Shown piece by piece: positions 1-7,500 of a stretch of 9,527 nt of DNA. Both the position numbers and the translations under genes were made by a program. The DNA comes from Planctomicrobium piriforme (GTDB lineage Bacteria; Planctomycetota; Planctomycetia; Pirellulales; PNKZ01). Every line of letters begins with the position of its first letter. Position 1 is the stretch's first letter. Below the pieces are notes generated by a model, which worked only from the letters and a program-made list of their open reading frames with translations, made no database searches and had not been told where the DNA came from. The stretch spans positions 1 to 9,527 of the forward strand of contig CAMCTH010000136.1 in NCBI GenBank assembly GCA_945877965.1, written 5' to 3'.

Positions 1-2
1 GG

Positions 3-803
3 AGCGACGGTTTGAATACGGCCGTCCGCAACGAGCGCGATCTGGGCGTGTTCTATTACTGGACGCCCGAACCGGCCCAAGACTTTTTCAAATTCGTCCT
101 TGATCAAGGACTCAAAGGTTCGGGCAACTATGGTGTCTTCGGTATGGGCTTTTACAACGGCCAAGGGGGATCGTTCCTCGAACAGAACGACGACATTCAC
201 TTTGCCACGCGATTAACGTTGCCGCATCAGTTTGCCAACGGACAATGCATGGAAGTCGGTGTGCAAGGCTACATCGGCGAGTACGGCGTGCTCGGCTCGG
301 CGATCAGTCCTTTGGGCGTCGGCGCAGCGGTGACTCCGGCAGGGACGATCAACAGCACGATCCCCGTTCGCGAGATTCTCGATCAGCGCATCGCCGGCTC
401 GTTTATCTGGTACCCGCAGCCGATCGGATTTCAAGCCGAGTGGAACGTCGGTCGCGGGCCCGGACTGAACGACGCCCAAACCGCCGTTGAGGATCGCCAT
501 CTCTACGGCGGCTATGTGCAAACCATGTACAAGTACGACACGCCTTGCCGGGGTACGTTCTTCCCCTATCTCCGTTGGAATAGCTACCACGGCGGTTACA
601 AGGCCGAACGTAACGCGCCGTTTTCGAGCATCGACGAATGGGAATTCGGAACCGAGTGGCAGATTAACCCGCAAATGGAATTCACGATGGCCTATATGCC
701 GACCGACCGGACGAACACGACGGCGATTAGCACGGCCAATACGCTTTCCTACGGTCAGTTCGAAGGGTCGGTGATGCGATTCCAATTCCAGGTCAACTAC
801 TAA
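3..803 (+). CDS. Outer-membrane beta-barrel porin, C-terminal part (5' end outside window)
   Basis: The frame is open to the left edge, so the TTG at 12 is not taken as the start; the true N-terminus and any signal peptide lie upstream. About 267 codons are visible. The protein alternates short amphipathic strands rich in Tyr, Phe and Trp with polar loops, for example around DLGVFYYWTPEP, GVFGMGFYNGQ, GSFIWYPQPIGFQAEW and FFPYLRWNSYHGGY. It closes with strands ending FQFQVNY, the aromatic-ended final strand expected for an outer-membrane barrel. It resembles the C-terminal half of phosphate-selective porin (OprO/OprP-like) proteins common in planctomycetes. The family call comes from pattern memory, and the substrate is unknown. 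It would be exported by Sec and inserted by the BAM complex. It converges on manC, with 21 nt between stops and no obvious terminator hairpin there. Confidence 0.72.
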   Translation, partial: SDGLNTAVRNERDLGVFYYWTPEPAQDFFKFVLDQGLKGSGNYGVFGMGFYNGQGGSFLEQNDDIHFATRLTLPHQFANGQCMEVGVQGYIGEYGVLGSAISPLGVGAAVTPAGTINSTIPVREILDQRIAGSFIWYPQPIGFQAEWNVGRGPGLNDAQTAVEDRHLYGGYVQTMYKYDTPCRGTFFPYLRWNSYHGGYKAERNAPFSSIDEWEFGTEWQINPQMEFTMAYMPTDRTNTTAISTANTLSYGQFEGSVMRFQFQVNY

Positions 804-824
804 CGCCTGCGACAAACCGCATCG

Positions 825-1928
825 TTACAGATACGATTCCCAGCCCCGCTCTTTGAGCAGGGCGACGAGCTTACGGACCGACTCTTCGTCACGCTTGTCG
901 GCCACCAACGTGGCGTCGGGCGTGTGGACGACGAGCAGATCCTTGAGGCCGAGCGTGACGACCAGATGCTCGTCGTCGGTCCGGACGATCGTATCGCGGG
1001 TGTCGAGTCCTAAGTGCCGGCCGACGATCGTGTTGCCGGCCGCATCGGTGCCGCGCAACCGCGCGAGCGATTGCCAGCCGCCGACGTCGTCCCAATCGAA
1101 CGGCGCATCGATCGCGACGATCGACGGGGCGTGTTCCAAGATGGCGTAGTCGATCGAGATTCCCTTGATCAACGGGAACTCGCGATCGAGCACCGCCGCG
1201 TACTCCGGCGTGCCGTGCGCCGCGGCGATCGTTTCCAACCGCACCGCCAACTCCGGCTGATGCGTCTTGAGCAGGTCGACGATCAGATCGGCCCGCCAGA
1301 CGAACATGCCCGAGTTCCAAAAGAAGTTCCCCGACGCGACGAACTCCTCGGCCAACTCGCGATGCGGCTTCTCGCGAAAGCGGACGACGTTGTAAACGTC
1401 GATCTCGGCCGCGATGGCGGTGAAGCTCCCGTGCGGCGGGCCGATCATCTCGCCCTTCTCGATGTAGCCGAAGCCTTCCGAAGCGTACGTCGGGCGAATG
1501 CCGAACGTGACGATCTGCTTGCGCGGTTTCGCGACTAACCGCTCGGCCAACTTCACGGCCTTCTGAAAACCGAAGACGTCCTTAATCGCATGATCCGACG
1601 GCAGCACCAGCATCACCGCATCGGGATCGTCGCGCAACATTAAGAGCGCGGCCAGGCCGATGCACGGCGCCGTGTTTCGCGCGCACGGCTCGACAACGTA
1701 AGTTTGCTCCGGGACTTCCGGCAACTGGGCTCGCACCGGTTCGACGAGATGCGTGCCGACCGACGGCCAAATTCGCTCGGGCGGAATCATCAGGCCGAGG
1801 CGATCGACCGTCGCGCGGAGCATTGTGCGGGCATCGACGAGCGGCAGCAGTTGTTTCGGCAAGTCGCGTCGGCTGGCAGGCCAAAACCGCGTGCCGGAGC
1901 CGCCGGCCATGATGAGTGCGTGGAGCAT
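825..1928 (-). CDS. manC: Mannose-1-phosphate guanylyltransferase (GDP-mannose pyrophosphorylase), monofunctional
   Basis: Converts mannose-1-phosphate and GTP to GDP-mannose and pyrophosphate in the cytoplasm, feeding mannose- and fucose-containing glycans of the envelope. The 367-residue protein opens with the nucleotidyltransferase signature GGSGTRFWPASR (residues 9-20) followed by PKQLLPL (24-30), which binds the nucleotide phosphates. Further family landmarks are PSDH (110-113), EGFGYIEKG (151-159), FREKP (184-188), WNSGMF (204-209), SIDYAILE (258-265) and FDWDDVGGW (277-285). It ends about where monofunctional enzymes end, so the C-terminal phosphomannose isomerase domain of bifunctional AlgA/ManC proteins is absent. 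The ATG at 1928 places the signature normally. No Shine-Dalgarno is visible; the arm of an AT-rich inverted repeat ends 11 nt before the start. It is the last of three co-directional genes and may be co-transcribed with the UAP1-like gene unless the repeat interrupts transcription. Confidence 0.93.
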   Translation of the reverse strand: MLHALIMAGGSGTRFWPASRRDLPKQLLPLVDARTMLRATVDRLGLMIPPERIWPSVGTHLVEPVRAQLPEVPEQTYVVEPCARNTAPCIGLAALLMLRDDPDAVMLVLPSDHAIKDVFGFQKAVKLAERLVAKPRKQIVTFGIRPTYASEGFGYIEKGEMIGPPHGSFTAIAAEIDVYNVVRFREKPHRELAEEFVASGNFFWNSGMFVWRADLIVDLLKTHQPELAVRLETIAAAHGTPEYAAVLDREFPLIKGISIDYAILEHAPSIVAIDAPFDWDDVGGWQSLARLRGTDAAGNTIVGRHLGLDTRDTIVRTDDEHLVVTLGLKDLLVVHTPDATLVADKRDEESVRKLVALLKERGWESYL

Positions 1929-1934
1929 AGGACG

Positions 1935-2040
1935 AAATGATAAATGCTAAATGATGAATGATAAATTGCGGACAAGCGCGAGCGGTCGTTGAACTCAGGT
2001 TCTATTATTTAGCATTTATCATTCATCATTTAGCATTTAT
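1935..2040. repeat. AT-rich inverted repeat between the UAP1-like gene and manC
   Basis: Positions 1940-1966 and 2014-2040 are perfect reverse complements over 27 nt, separated by a 47-nt GC-richer loop. Within the right part the 13-mer ATTTAGCATTTAT occurs twice (2007-2019 and 2028-2040), and its complement lies at 1940-1952. The arms are nearly free of G and C, unlike the GC-rich genes on both sides. The right arm overlaps the 3' end of the UAP1-like gene and supplies its stop; the left arm ends 11 nt before the manC ATG. In the minus-strand transcript it would form a long AU hairpin in the intercistronic space. Similar ATTTATCATT/CATCATTT strings occur between genes in several bacterial phyla, which suggests a dispersed repeat family. 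That is recall, not a search result. There is no transposase and no clear target duplication. Confidence 0.85.
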
Positions 2041-3393
2041 TGAAAGATAAGTTGCTTTGTCGACTGTCATCCCCGGTTTCACGCGCGCCGCCACCGTCTC
2101 TGCGTCGTAGCCGAACAGCGGGCTGATTTCGACCGGCGTTCCCGCGGCGACCTTTGCTCCGGCGGCTTCCAGACGGCGCGTCGCTTGCGCGATCATCTGG
2201 GCGCGAACCCACTCGGGCGAGTCGGTCTTCGCTCCCGGCGCATTCTTCAGCGGTGCGAACGCCTCAGCCGGATCGACTTCGACGACCAGCGCACTCCGGG
2301 CGGCCGGCGCGAGATCGAAGATGAACTTTTCGAACTTCAGCGCGTTCGGCTCCGTCGGCTCGATGAGGTTCCCCTTGGCGTCGAGATGTGGCACCTTCTT
2401 GCGGGCGCGATGAAACGGCAGGCCGCCGTCGCCCGTGCTGTGCTTCAACAAGAACTGGGCGTCGAACACATGGACCGCAATGCTGCCGGCCCACAACTCA
2501 AGCGTGCCGTCGGGGGCGCGACGGGCCGCATGTTCGGCAGGCAGATCGCTGTATTCGATCACCATCATCCGGCGATCGACGTCGACGACGACGCCGACCT
2601 TTTCGGCCGGGTCGTGCTTGGGGACCGCCTGCATCGTCACTTCGCTCTCGGCCAGCAAGTGATAGCCGAGCGTCGCTTCGTCGCAGACCTGGGCCAGCGG
2701 ATTGTCGACTTGGAAGTAGAAGAGTTGCTTAAGGCCGCGCTCGCGAATGATCTGCGGAGCACGACTGGCCGCGAGGGCCGCCAGCATGCCGCCGTGCCCG
2801 TCGGGACTGAGCGCCAACTCGCCGGGACCGGCCAACAGCAACTTGCCGGTCTGCTCATCGACGGCCGGCATCGTCCCTTGGCAGAAGACGACGAGGTCCT
2901 CCTCGCGCAGCCCAAACCGATCGTGCTCGGCCAAGAACGCAACGGTTTCGTCGTGCGTCGCGGGGCTCGTCATCAGGAACAACGGAATCGTCACGCCGTA
3001 TCGCGCGCCGACGGCCCGCAGCTTTTCGAACAAGATTTGAAACAGAAACGCTTCGGAGACCGGACCCAGCGGGTACATCCCCTTGGGATGATCGAAGCCG
3101 AGCCGAGTTCCTTGCCCGCCGGCGACGAGCATCGCCCCGACGTGCCCGGAGCGTAACGCCTCGGCCCCGCGCCGTCGGGCCGCTTCGAGCGTGAATTCGT
3201 TGTCGGTCCGGTTGAGTCGGATCGAACGCGGCGACTTCGCCTTCGCAGCGATCGCGGCCCAGTCGTCGGTCTGCGATTCACCGGCGACGAGGCGCTCAAT
3301 CTTGGCGAAGTCGATGCTCCGCAGTTGTGCGAGAAACCGCTCGCGCTCGGCAGCGGGGAGCGTCTCGGCATGTTCAAGCAGATGCGGTTGCAT
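2026..3393 (-). CDS. UAP1-like UDP-sugar pyrophosphorylase (UDPGP family)
   Basis: Predicted to make a UDP-sugar (UDP-GlcNAc, UDP-GalNAc or UDP-glucose) from UTP and the sugar-1-phosphate, releasing pyrophosphate in the cytoplasm. The 455-residue protein carries the eukaryotic UAP1 pattern throughout: GGQGTRLG (92-99) with PKGM (103-106) for the nucleotide, FCQGTMPA (170-177), SPDGHGG (196-202), QVDNPL (228-233), VIEYSDLP (278-285), KKVP (332-335), NALKFEKFIFD (350-360) and PLKN (381-384). These align better with UAP1 than with plant/animal UGP. Bacteria normally make UDP-GlcNAc with GlmU, so the exact sugar is left open. The ATG at 3393 is 10 nt after the hydrolase stop, indicating co-transcription. 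No Shine-Dalgarno is visible. The last codons (I-N-A-K-stop) lie inside an AT-rich repeat, so the C-terminus has probably been altered by it. Confidence 0.88.
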   Translation of the reverse strand: MQPHLLEHAETLPAAERERFLAQLRSIDFAKIERLVAGESQTDDWAAIAAKAKSPRSIRLNRTDNEFTLEAARRRGAEALRSGHVGAMLVAGGQGTRLGFDHPKGMYPLGPVSEAFLFQILFEKLRAVGARYGVTIPLFLMTSPATHDETVAFLAEHDRFGLREEDLVVFCQGTMPAVDEQTGKLLLAGPGELALSPDGHGGMLAALAASRAPQIIRERGLKQLFYFQVDNPLAQVCDEATLGYHLLAESEVTMQAVPKHDPAEKVGVVVDVDRRMMVIEYSDLPAEHAARRAPDGTLELWAGSIAVHVFDAQFLLKHSTGDGGLPFHRARKKVPHLDAKGNLIEPTEPNALKFEKFIFDLAPAARSALVVEVDPAEAFAPLKNAPGAKTDSPEWVRAQMIAQATRRLEAAGAKVAAGTPVEISPLFGYDAETVAARVKPGMTVDKATYLSINAK

Positions 3394-3403
3394 AGTTTTA
3401 ATT

Positions 3404-4213
3404 TTAGGTCAAATCAATCTCAAGACCGTCGTACGCCAACTCCATCCCCGGCGGCAGCATCGCGTTCGTTTCTTCGTGTTCCAGATCGTGCGCCATGTGC
3501 GTGAAATAAGTCCGCCTCGCCCCGAGCCGTTTGGCCATCTCGACCGCCTGCGTCACGTTGAAGTGTGTCGGATGAAATTTTTGTCGGAGGGCGTCGAGGA
3601 TCAAGACGTCGAGGCCTTGCAGATGGGCGAGGCTCGCGTCGGGGATGCCGTTCACGTCGGTGCAGTACGCCACGTTGCCGAAGCGGAACCCCAGGACCCG
3701 AAACTTGCCGTGATTCAACCGCATGGGAATGACCGTCACCCCCAGCAAGTCGAACGGCTCCAAAGTGATTCGCCGAATCTCCAAGTGCGGCACCGAGGCC
3801 CCGCCGGTCTCCGACTCGTCGCCGAAGGCGTAATCGAACGACCGGCGAATCCGAGCCTCGACCTGCTCTTCGCAATACAACGGTAGCTTATGCCCCAGGT
3901 AGTAAGTCAGAACCCGAACGTCGTCGAGGCCGAAGAGATGGTCGGCATGCTCGTGCGTGTAGAGGACCGAATGGACCAGCGGGATTCGCTCGCGGAGGAG
4001 TTGCTGCCGCAGGTCGGGCGTGGTGTCGACGAGCAGCGTCCCTTGGGGCAAACCGAGGGCCAGCCCGCAGCGGGTCCGCTGGTTCTTGGGGTTGGTGCTG
4101 ATGCAGACGGGGCAACCGCAGCCGATCGCCGGGACGCCGACGCTGGTGCCGGTCCCCAGGAAGCGGAGTTTCCCGGTCAGGTCGGCCGCATCGGGCAGGG
4201 GGGCGAAAGGCAT
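3404..4213 (-). CDS. PhnP-like metallo-beta-lactamase-fold phosphodiesterase/hydrolase
   Basis: A 269-residue two-metal hydrolase of the metallo-beta-lactamase superfamily. Visible landmarks are GTGTSVGVP (20-28), a CGCPVC knuckle (C32, C34, C37) matching the structural zinc site of PhnP, the metal motif HEHADH (87-92), NHG (167-169), CTD with D186, HPTHFN (214-219) and FTHMAHD (237-243). In E. coli PhnP this architecture hydrolyses 5-phosphoribosyl 1,2-cyclic phosphate during phosphonate breakdown. No phn genes are nearby, so the substrate is unproven and a broader phosphodiesterase role is possible. The open frame reaches 4330, but the first 39 codons come from a GC-rich inverted repeat and give a low-complexity Arg-rich peptide. 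The ATG at 4213 (MPFAPLPDAADL) directly precedes the family N-terminus and is chosen. It is the first gene of the minus-strand block, 10 nt before the UAP1-like gene. Confidence 0.87.
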   Translation of the reverse strand: MPFAPLPDAADLTGKLRFLGTGTSVGVPAIGCGCPVCISTNPKNQRTRCGLALGLPQGTLLVDTTPDLRQQLLRERIPLVHSVLYTHEHADHLFGLDDVRVLTYYLGHKLPLYCEEQVEARIRRSFDYAFGDESETGGASVPHLEIRRITLEPFDLLGVTVIPMRLNHGKFRVLGFRFGNVAYCTDVNGIPDASLAHLQGLDVLILDALRQKFHPTHFNVTQAVEMAKRLGARRTYFTHMAHDLEHEETNAMLPPGMELAYDGLEIDLT

Positions 4214-4219
4214 AGGGAA

Positions 4220-4296
4220 GCGCGGAGCGCGGAACTCGGTGCGCGGAACTAGAAAAAGGCTGCGGCGCTCCGCGCGCCGCGTTCCGAGCTCCGCGC
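4220..4296. repeat. GC-rich imperfect inverted repeat upstream of the PhnP-like gene
   Basis: Arm 4220-4249 pairs with arm 4267-4296 at 26 of 30 positions around a 17-nt loop containing AGAAAAAGG. Each arm is built from GCGCGGA/GCGGAAC-type units (three in the left arm), so it also reads as a short degenerate tandem repeat. It begins 7 nt upstream of the chosen hydrolase ATG and would fold into a very stable hairpin in that gene's 5' leader. It has the look of a dispersed intergenic palindrome; whether it recurs in the genome cannot be seen here. Confidence 0.8.
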
Positions 4297-4349
4297 TCGA
4301 TAGTATTGCGGTAACTTCAAGTGCCGACAAGGCTTATCGTCGACGGTGT

Positions 4350-4370
4350 CACGGTCAACCGTGCTTGACC
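4350..4370. promoter_or_regulatory. Overlapping palindromes at the secA -35 region (possible operator)
   Basis: CACGGT-CA-ACCGTG (4350-4363) is a perfect 6-bp-arm palindrome. A second one, GGTCAA-N6-TTGACC (4353-4370), overlaps it, and its right half is the candidate -35 element. The half-site CACGGT/ACCGTG recurs in the leader at 4434-4439 and 4457-4462. A site overlapping a -35 box would suit a repressor, but no regulator is identified and short palindromes can arise by chance. Confidence 0.35.
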
Positions 4371-4391
4371 CATTTTGCCGAACGCTATAAA
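4365..4391 (+). promoter_or_regulatory. Candidate sigma70-type promoter for secA
   Basis: TTGACC (4365-4370) matches the -35 consensus at five of six positions, and TATAAA (4386-4391) matches the -10 consensus at five of six. The spacer is 15 nt, shorter than the usual 16-18; reading the -10 as TAAATT (4388-4393) gives 17 nt but a poorer box. It lies in the most AT-rich part of the intergenic region and would give a leader of about 110 nt before the secA ATG. Confidence 0.5.
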
Positions 4392-4432
4392 TTGAAGCGA
4401 CGGAAAATCTTGCGCACTCCGCTCGGGCGATG

Positions 4433-4503
4433 GCACGGTAGCCTCGTCACGGCCCGACCGTGCTGTTTTCCCGGGTTTCGGATGCCCCGGTCTCTGGTTT
4501 TTT
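4433..4503 (+). promoter_or_regulatory. Structured secA leader, possible attenuator-like element
   Basis: GCACGGT (4433-4439) pairs with ACCGTGC (4457-4463) in a 7-bp stem with a 17-nt loop. A second stem, CCGGG (4471-4475) with CCCGG (4486-4490), has a 10-nt loop and is followed 7 nt later by TTTTTT (4498-4503), just before the ATG at 4510. An alternative pairing, GACCG (4456-4460) with CGGTC (4488-4492), competes with both. Mutually exclusive stems ending in a T run are the shape of a transcription attenuator, but the stems are short and the distance to the T run is long. This is inference only. Confidence 0.3.
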
Positions 4504-4509
4504 AGTGCC

Positions 4510-7500
4510 ATGCAACAGGTTTTGAGTGCGGTCGGCGATTTAGCAGGCAACGTCTTCGGCGGGCTCGGACGCTCGATCGAACGGTCGTTGACGGCCTTGT
4601 TCGGATCGTCGAACGCTCGGTACGTCAAGAAGTTACAGCCGAAGATCGCTGCGATCAACGAGCTCGAATCGAAGTACCAGTCGCTGAGCGACGAAGACCT
4701 GAAGCGGCAGACGTCCGAATTCAAAAAGCGGCTCGCCTCGGGCCAATCGCTCGACGACATTCTGGTCGAAGCCTTCGCCGTCTGTCGCGAAGCGAGCCGG
4801 CGGTTCATCGGTCTGCGGCACTACGACGTTCAACTCCTCGGCGGCATGGTCCTGCACAGCGGCGCGATCGCCGAAATGGCGACGGGCGAAGGAAAGACCC
4901 TCGTCGCCACGCTGCCGGCCTATTTGAATGCGCTCGAAGGCAAGGGCGTTCACGTCGTCACGGTCAACAGCTACTTGGCCCGCCGCGATATGGAATGGAT
5001 GGGCCCGGTCTACATGAGCCTCGGCCTCTCGGTCGGCTCGATCTACAACGACATGGACCCGCTGGAACGTCAGCGCGCGTACATGTGCGACATCACCTAC
5101 GGCACAAACAACGAGTTCGGCTTCGACTATCTGCGCGACAACATGAAGCCGGCCGCGCACGGCGACAAACGTTTTGACGTGACGCAGCAGCAAGTGCAGC
5201 GCGCTCGGCACTACGCCATCATCGACGAAGTCGACAACATCCTCATCGACGAAGCCCGCACGCCGCTCATCATCTCGGGCCCGGCGCACGACGACGTCAC
5301 CCGCTACGACAAGGCCGACTCGATCGCGCGGCAGTTGAAGCGCGAAACGCACTTCGAGGTCAAAGAAAAAGAACACTCCGTTCATCTGACCGAAGAAGGG
5401 GTCCGCGCCTCGGAAAAGCTCGCCGGAGTAGAAAGTTTCTACACCGCAGGCAACATGGAGTGGCCGCACCTCATCGATAACGCCCTCAAGGCGCATTACC
5501 TCTACAAGCGCGACGTCAACTACGTCATCGACGAAGGCGAAGTCGTCATCGTCGACGAGTTCACGGGCCGCTTGATGAAGGGACGCCAGTGGAGCGACGG
5601 CTTGCACCAAGCCGTCACCGCGAAAGAACGCTTGAAGGTCCAGGCCGAGTCGCAAACTTATGCGACCGTCACGCTGCAGAACTTCTTCAAGATGTACAAG
5701 AAGATCAGCGGCATGACCGGCACGGCCATGACCGAAGCCTCGGAATTCTGGAAGATTTACAAGCTCGACGTCGTCTCGATTCCGACGAACAAGCCGCCGA
5801 TCCGGATCAACTTCGCCGACGTCATCTATCGCACCGAGCGCGAAAAGTTCGAAGCCCTCTGCGACGAGATTGAAGCCCTGCATCGCTGGGATCAGCTCGA
5901 CATGAAGGACGGGACGTCGCAACTCGGCACGATCGTCCGCGAAGAAAAAGTCGGCGACGCGATCTCCGAGTACGTCTTCACGCCGAAAGAATCGAAAGAG
6001 AAGCTGAACATCGCGGCCGACAAGGTGACGAACGTCCGCCGCAAAGGTCGGCCGATCCTCGTCGGTACCGTCAGCATCGAGAAGAGCGAACGCCTCAGCG
6101 GCATGCTCGTCCGCCGCGGCGTCAAACACGAAGTCCTCAACGCCAAGCAGCACCAGCGCGAAGCGGAGATCATCTCGCAAGCCGGTCGCTTCAACGCCGT
6201 GACGATCGCCACGAACATGGCCGGCCGCGGGACCGACATCATCCTCGGCGGTAATCCTGAGACGTTGGCCTGGGCCCAACTGCAAGACAAGTACGCCACG
6301 CGGCTCGATGTGCCACAGGACGAATGGAACCGCTTGATCGCCGACATCGAATCGCGCGAGAAGATGAAGCCCGAGGGACAAATGGTCCGCGGCCTCGGCG
6401 GGTTGCATGTCATCGGCACGGAACGCCACGAAGCGCGCCGCATCGACTTGCAACTCCGCGGTCGTTGCGGTCGTCAGGGCGACACCGGCTCGTCGCGATT
6501 CTTCTTGTCGCTCGAAGACGATCTGATGCGGATCTTCGCCGGCGAATGGGTGAAGAACGTCCTCACGCGCATGGGCATGCAAGACGGCGAGGCGATCGAG
6601 AGCCGGATGGTCAGCCGCCGCATCGAAGGGGCTCAAAAGAAAGTCGAAGAGCGCAACTTCGAGATTCGCAAAAACCTGCTCGAGTATGACGAAGTGATGG
6701 ATGAGCAGCGGAAGCGGGTCTACGGATTCCGCCAGCAACTGCTCGACGGCGTGAACTGCAAGTACGTTATCCTAGACATGATCCGCAAGTTGGTCGACCG
6801 CCGCTTGGTCGACTTCCTCGATCGCGACTACGCGACGACGACGTACGCCAAATGGGCCGGCGGTATCTTGGGCGTCGACTTGGAACCGTCCGACTTCCGC
6901 GGACTCGACGGCAACGCCGCCGACCGCATGGCTCGCGACGAAGCGTCGCGCCAGGTCGAGACGCAGTTGCACGACACGATGGAAGAGAATCTGCCCGACG
7001 GCGAAGACGAGGCCGAATGGAATTGGGAAGCGCTCGCTAAGTTCGTCGACACCCGCTGGGGCTTGAACCTCCGCGATCGTGATCTCAAGAAAGTCGGCCG
7101 CGATCACGTCGCCGAGTTCCTGCTCGAAAAGATCGGCGCCGCCATCGAAAAGGTCGACCTGACCGAAGGGGCTAAGTTCTTGGCACCCGATTTCGCGCTG
7201 CAATCGATCGCCGCCTGGATGCGACAGAAGTTCACGATCGAAACGAACGTCGAAGAGGTCCGCGGCCGCGAGTTGCCCGCCGTCCGCCAATGGGCCCTCA
7301 CCAAAATCCTACAAGCTTACGACGAAAAAGAGGCCGAGTACCCGGTCCTCGCCGGCCTGTTGCACTTCACTACGCGCGACGAATCGACCGGCCAAAAGCG
7401 GTACGATCGCGACGCGCTCATCGAGTGGGCCCGGACGCGGTTTGAAGTCGATCTCTCGCTCGACGATCTGAAGAACAAGCAGCAAGACGAAATCGAAACG

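Larger units (their letters stand above)
4214..4509. other. Divergent intergenic region between the PhnP-like gene and secA
   Basis: These 296 nt contain no convincing gene. From left to right they hold a GC-rich imperfect inverted repeat (4220-4296), an A+T-richer stretch (4297-4400) with the likely secA promoter and overlapping palindromes, and a leader (about 4400-4509) with two possible hairpins and a T6 run. A minus-strand promoter for the hydrolase operon must lie here. The best visible candidate is TTGTCG (4330-4325) with AATACT (4307-4302), 17 nt apart, which is weak. The spurious N-terminal extension of the hydrolase frame occupies 4214-4330. Confidence 0.7.

Noticed and set aside
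213..815. A 200-codon minus-strand open frame opposite the porin
   Set aside because: No motif, Arg/Val-rich, and antisense to the porin frame, which has convincing beta-strand pattern and a normal C-terminus.
804..824. Bidirectional terminator between the convergent porin and manC genes
   Set aside because: The 21 nt between the stop codons contain no stem of useful length and no T-tract.
1790..1975. Short minus-strand frame translating the AT-rich repeat (IYHSSFSIYHF-type peptide)
   Set aside because: The peptide is simply the translation of the palindrome and overlaps manC out of frame.
1935..2040. AT-rich inverted repeat as an insertion sequence or CRISPR unit
   Set aside because: No transposase, no target duplication seen, and only one repeat pair without regularly spaced units.
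2185..3156. A 323-codon plus-strand open frame opposite the UAP1-like gene
   Set aside because: Arg/Asp/Gln-rich translation without motifs, fully antisense to a gene with clear family signatures.
4633..6738. A 701-codon open frame on the minus strand, antisense to secA
   Set aside because: It lies opposite the conserved motor domains of SecA; its product is compositionally skewed (Asp, Val, Phe, Arg, Ala rich) with no recognisable domain. Long antisense frames are expected opposite GC-rich codons.
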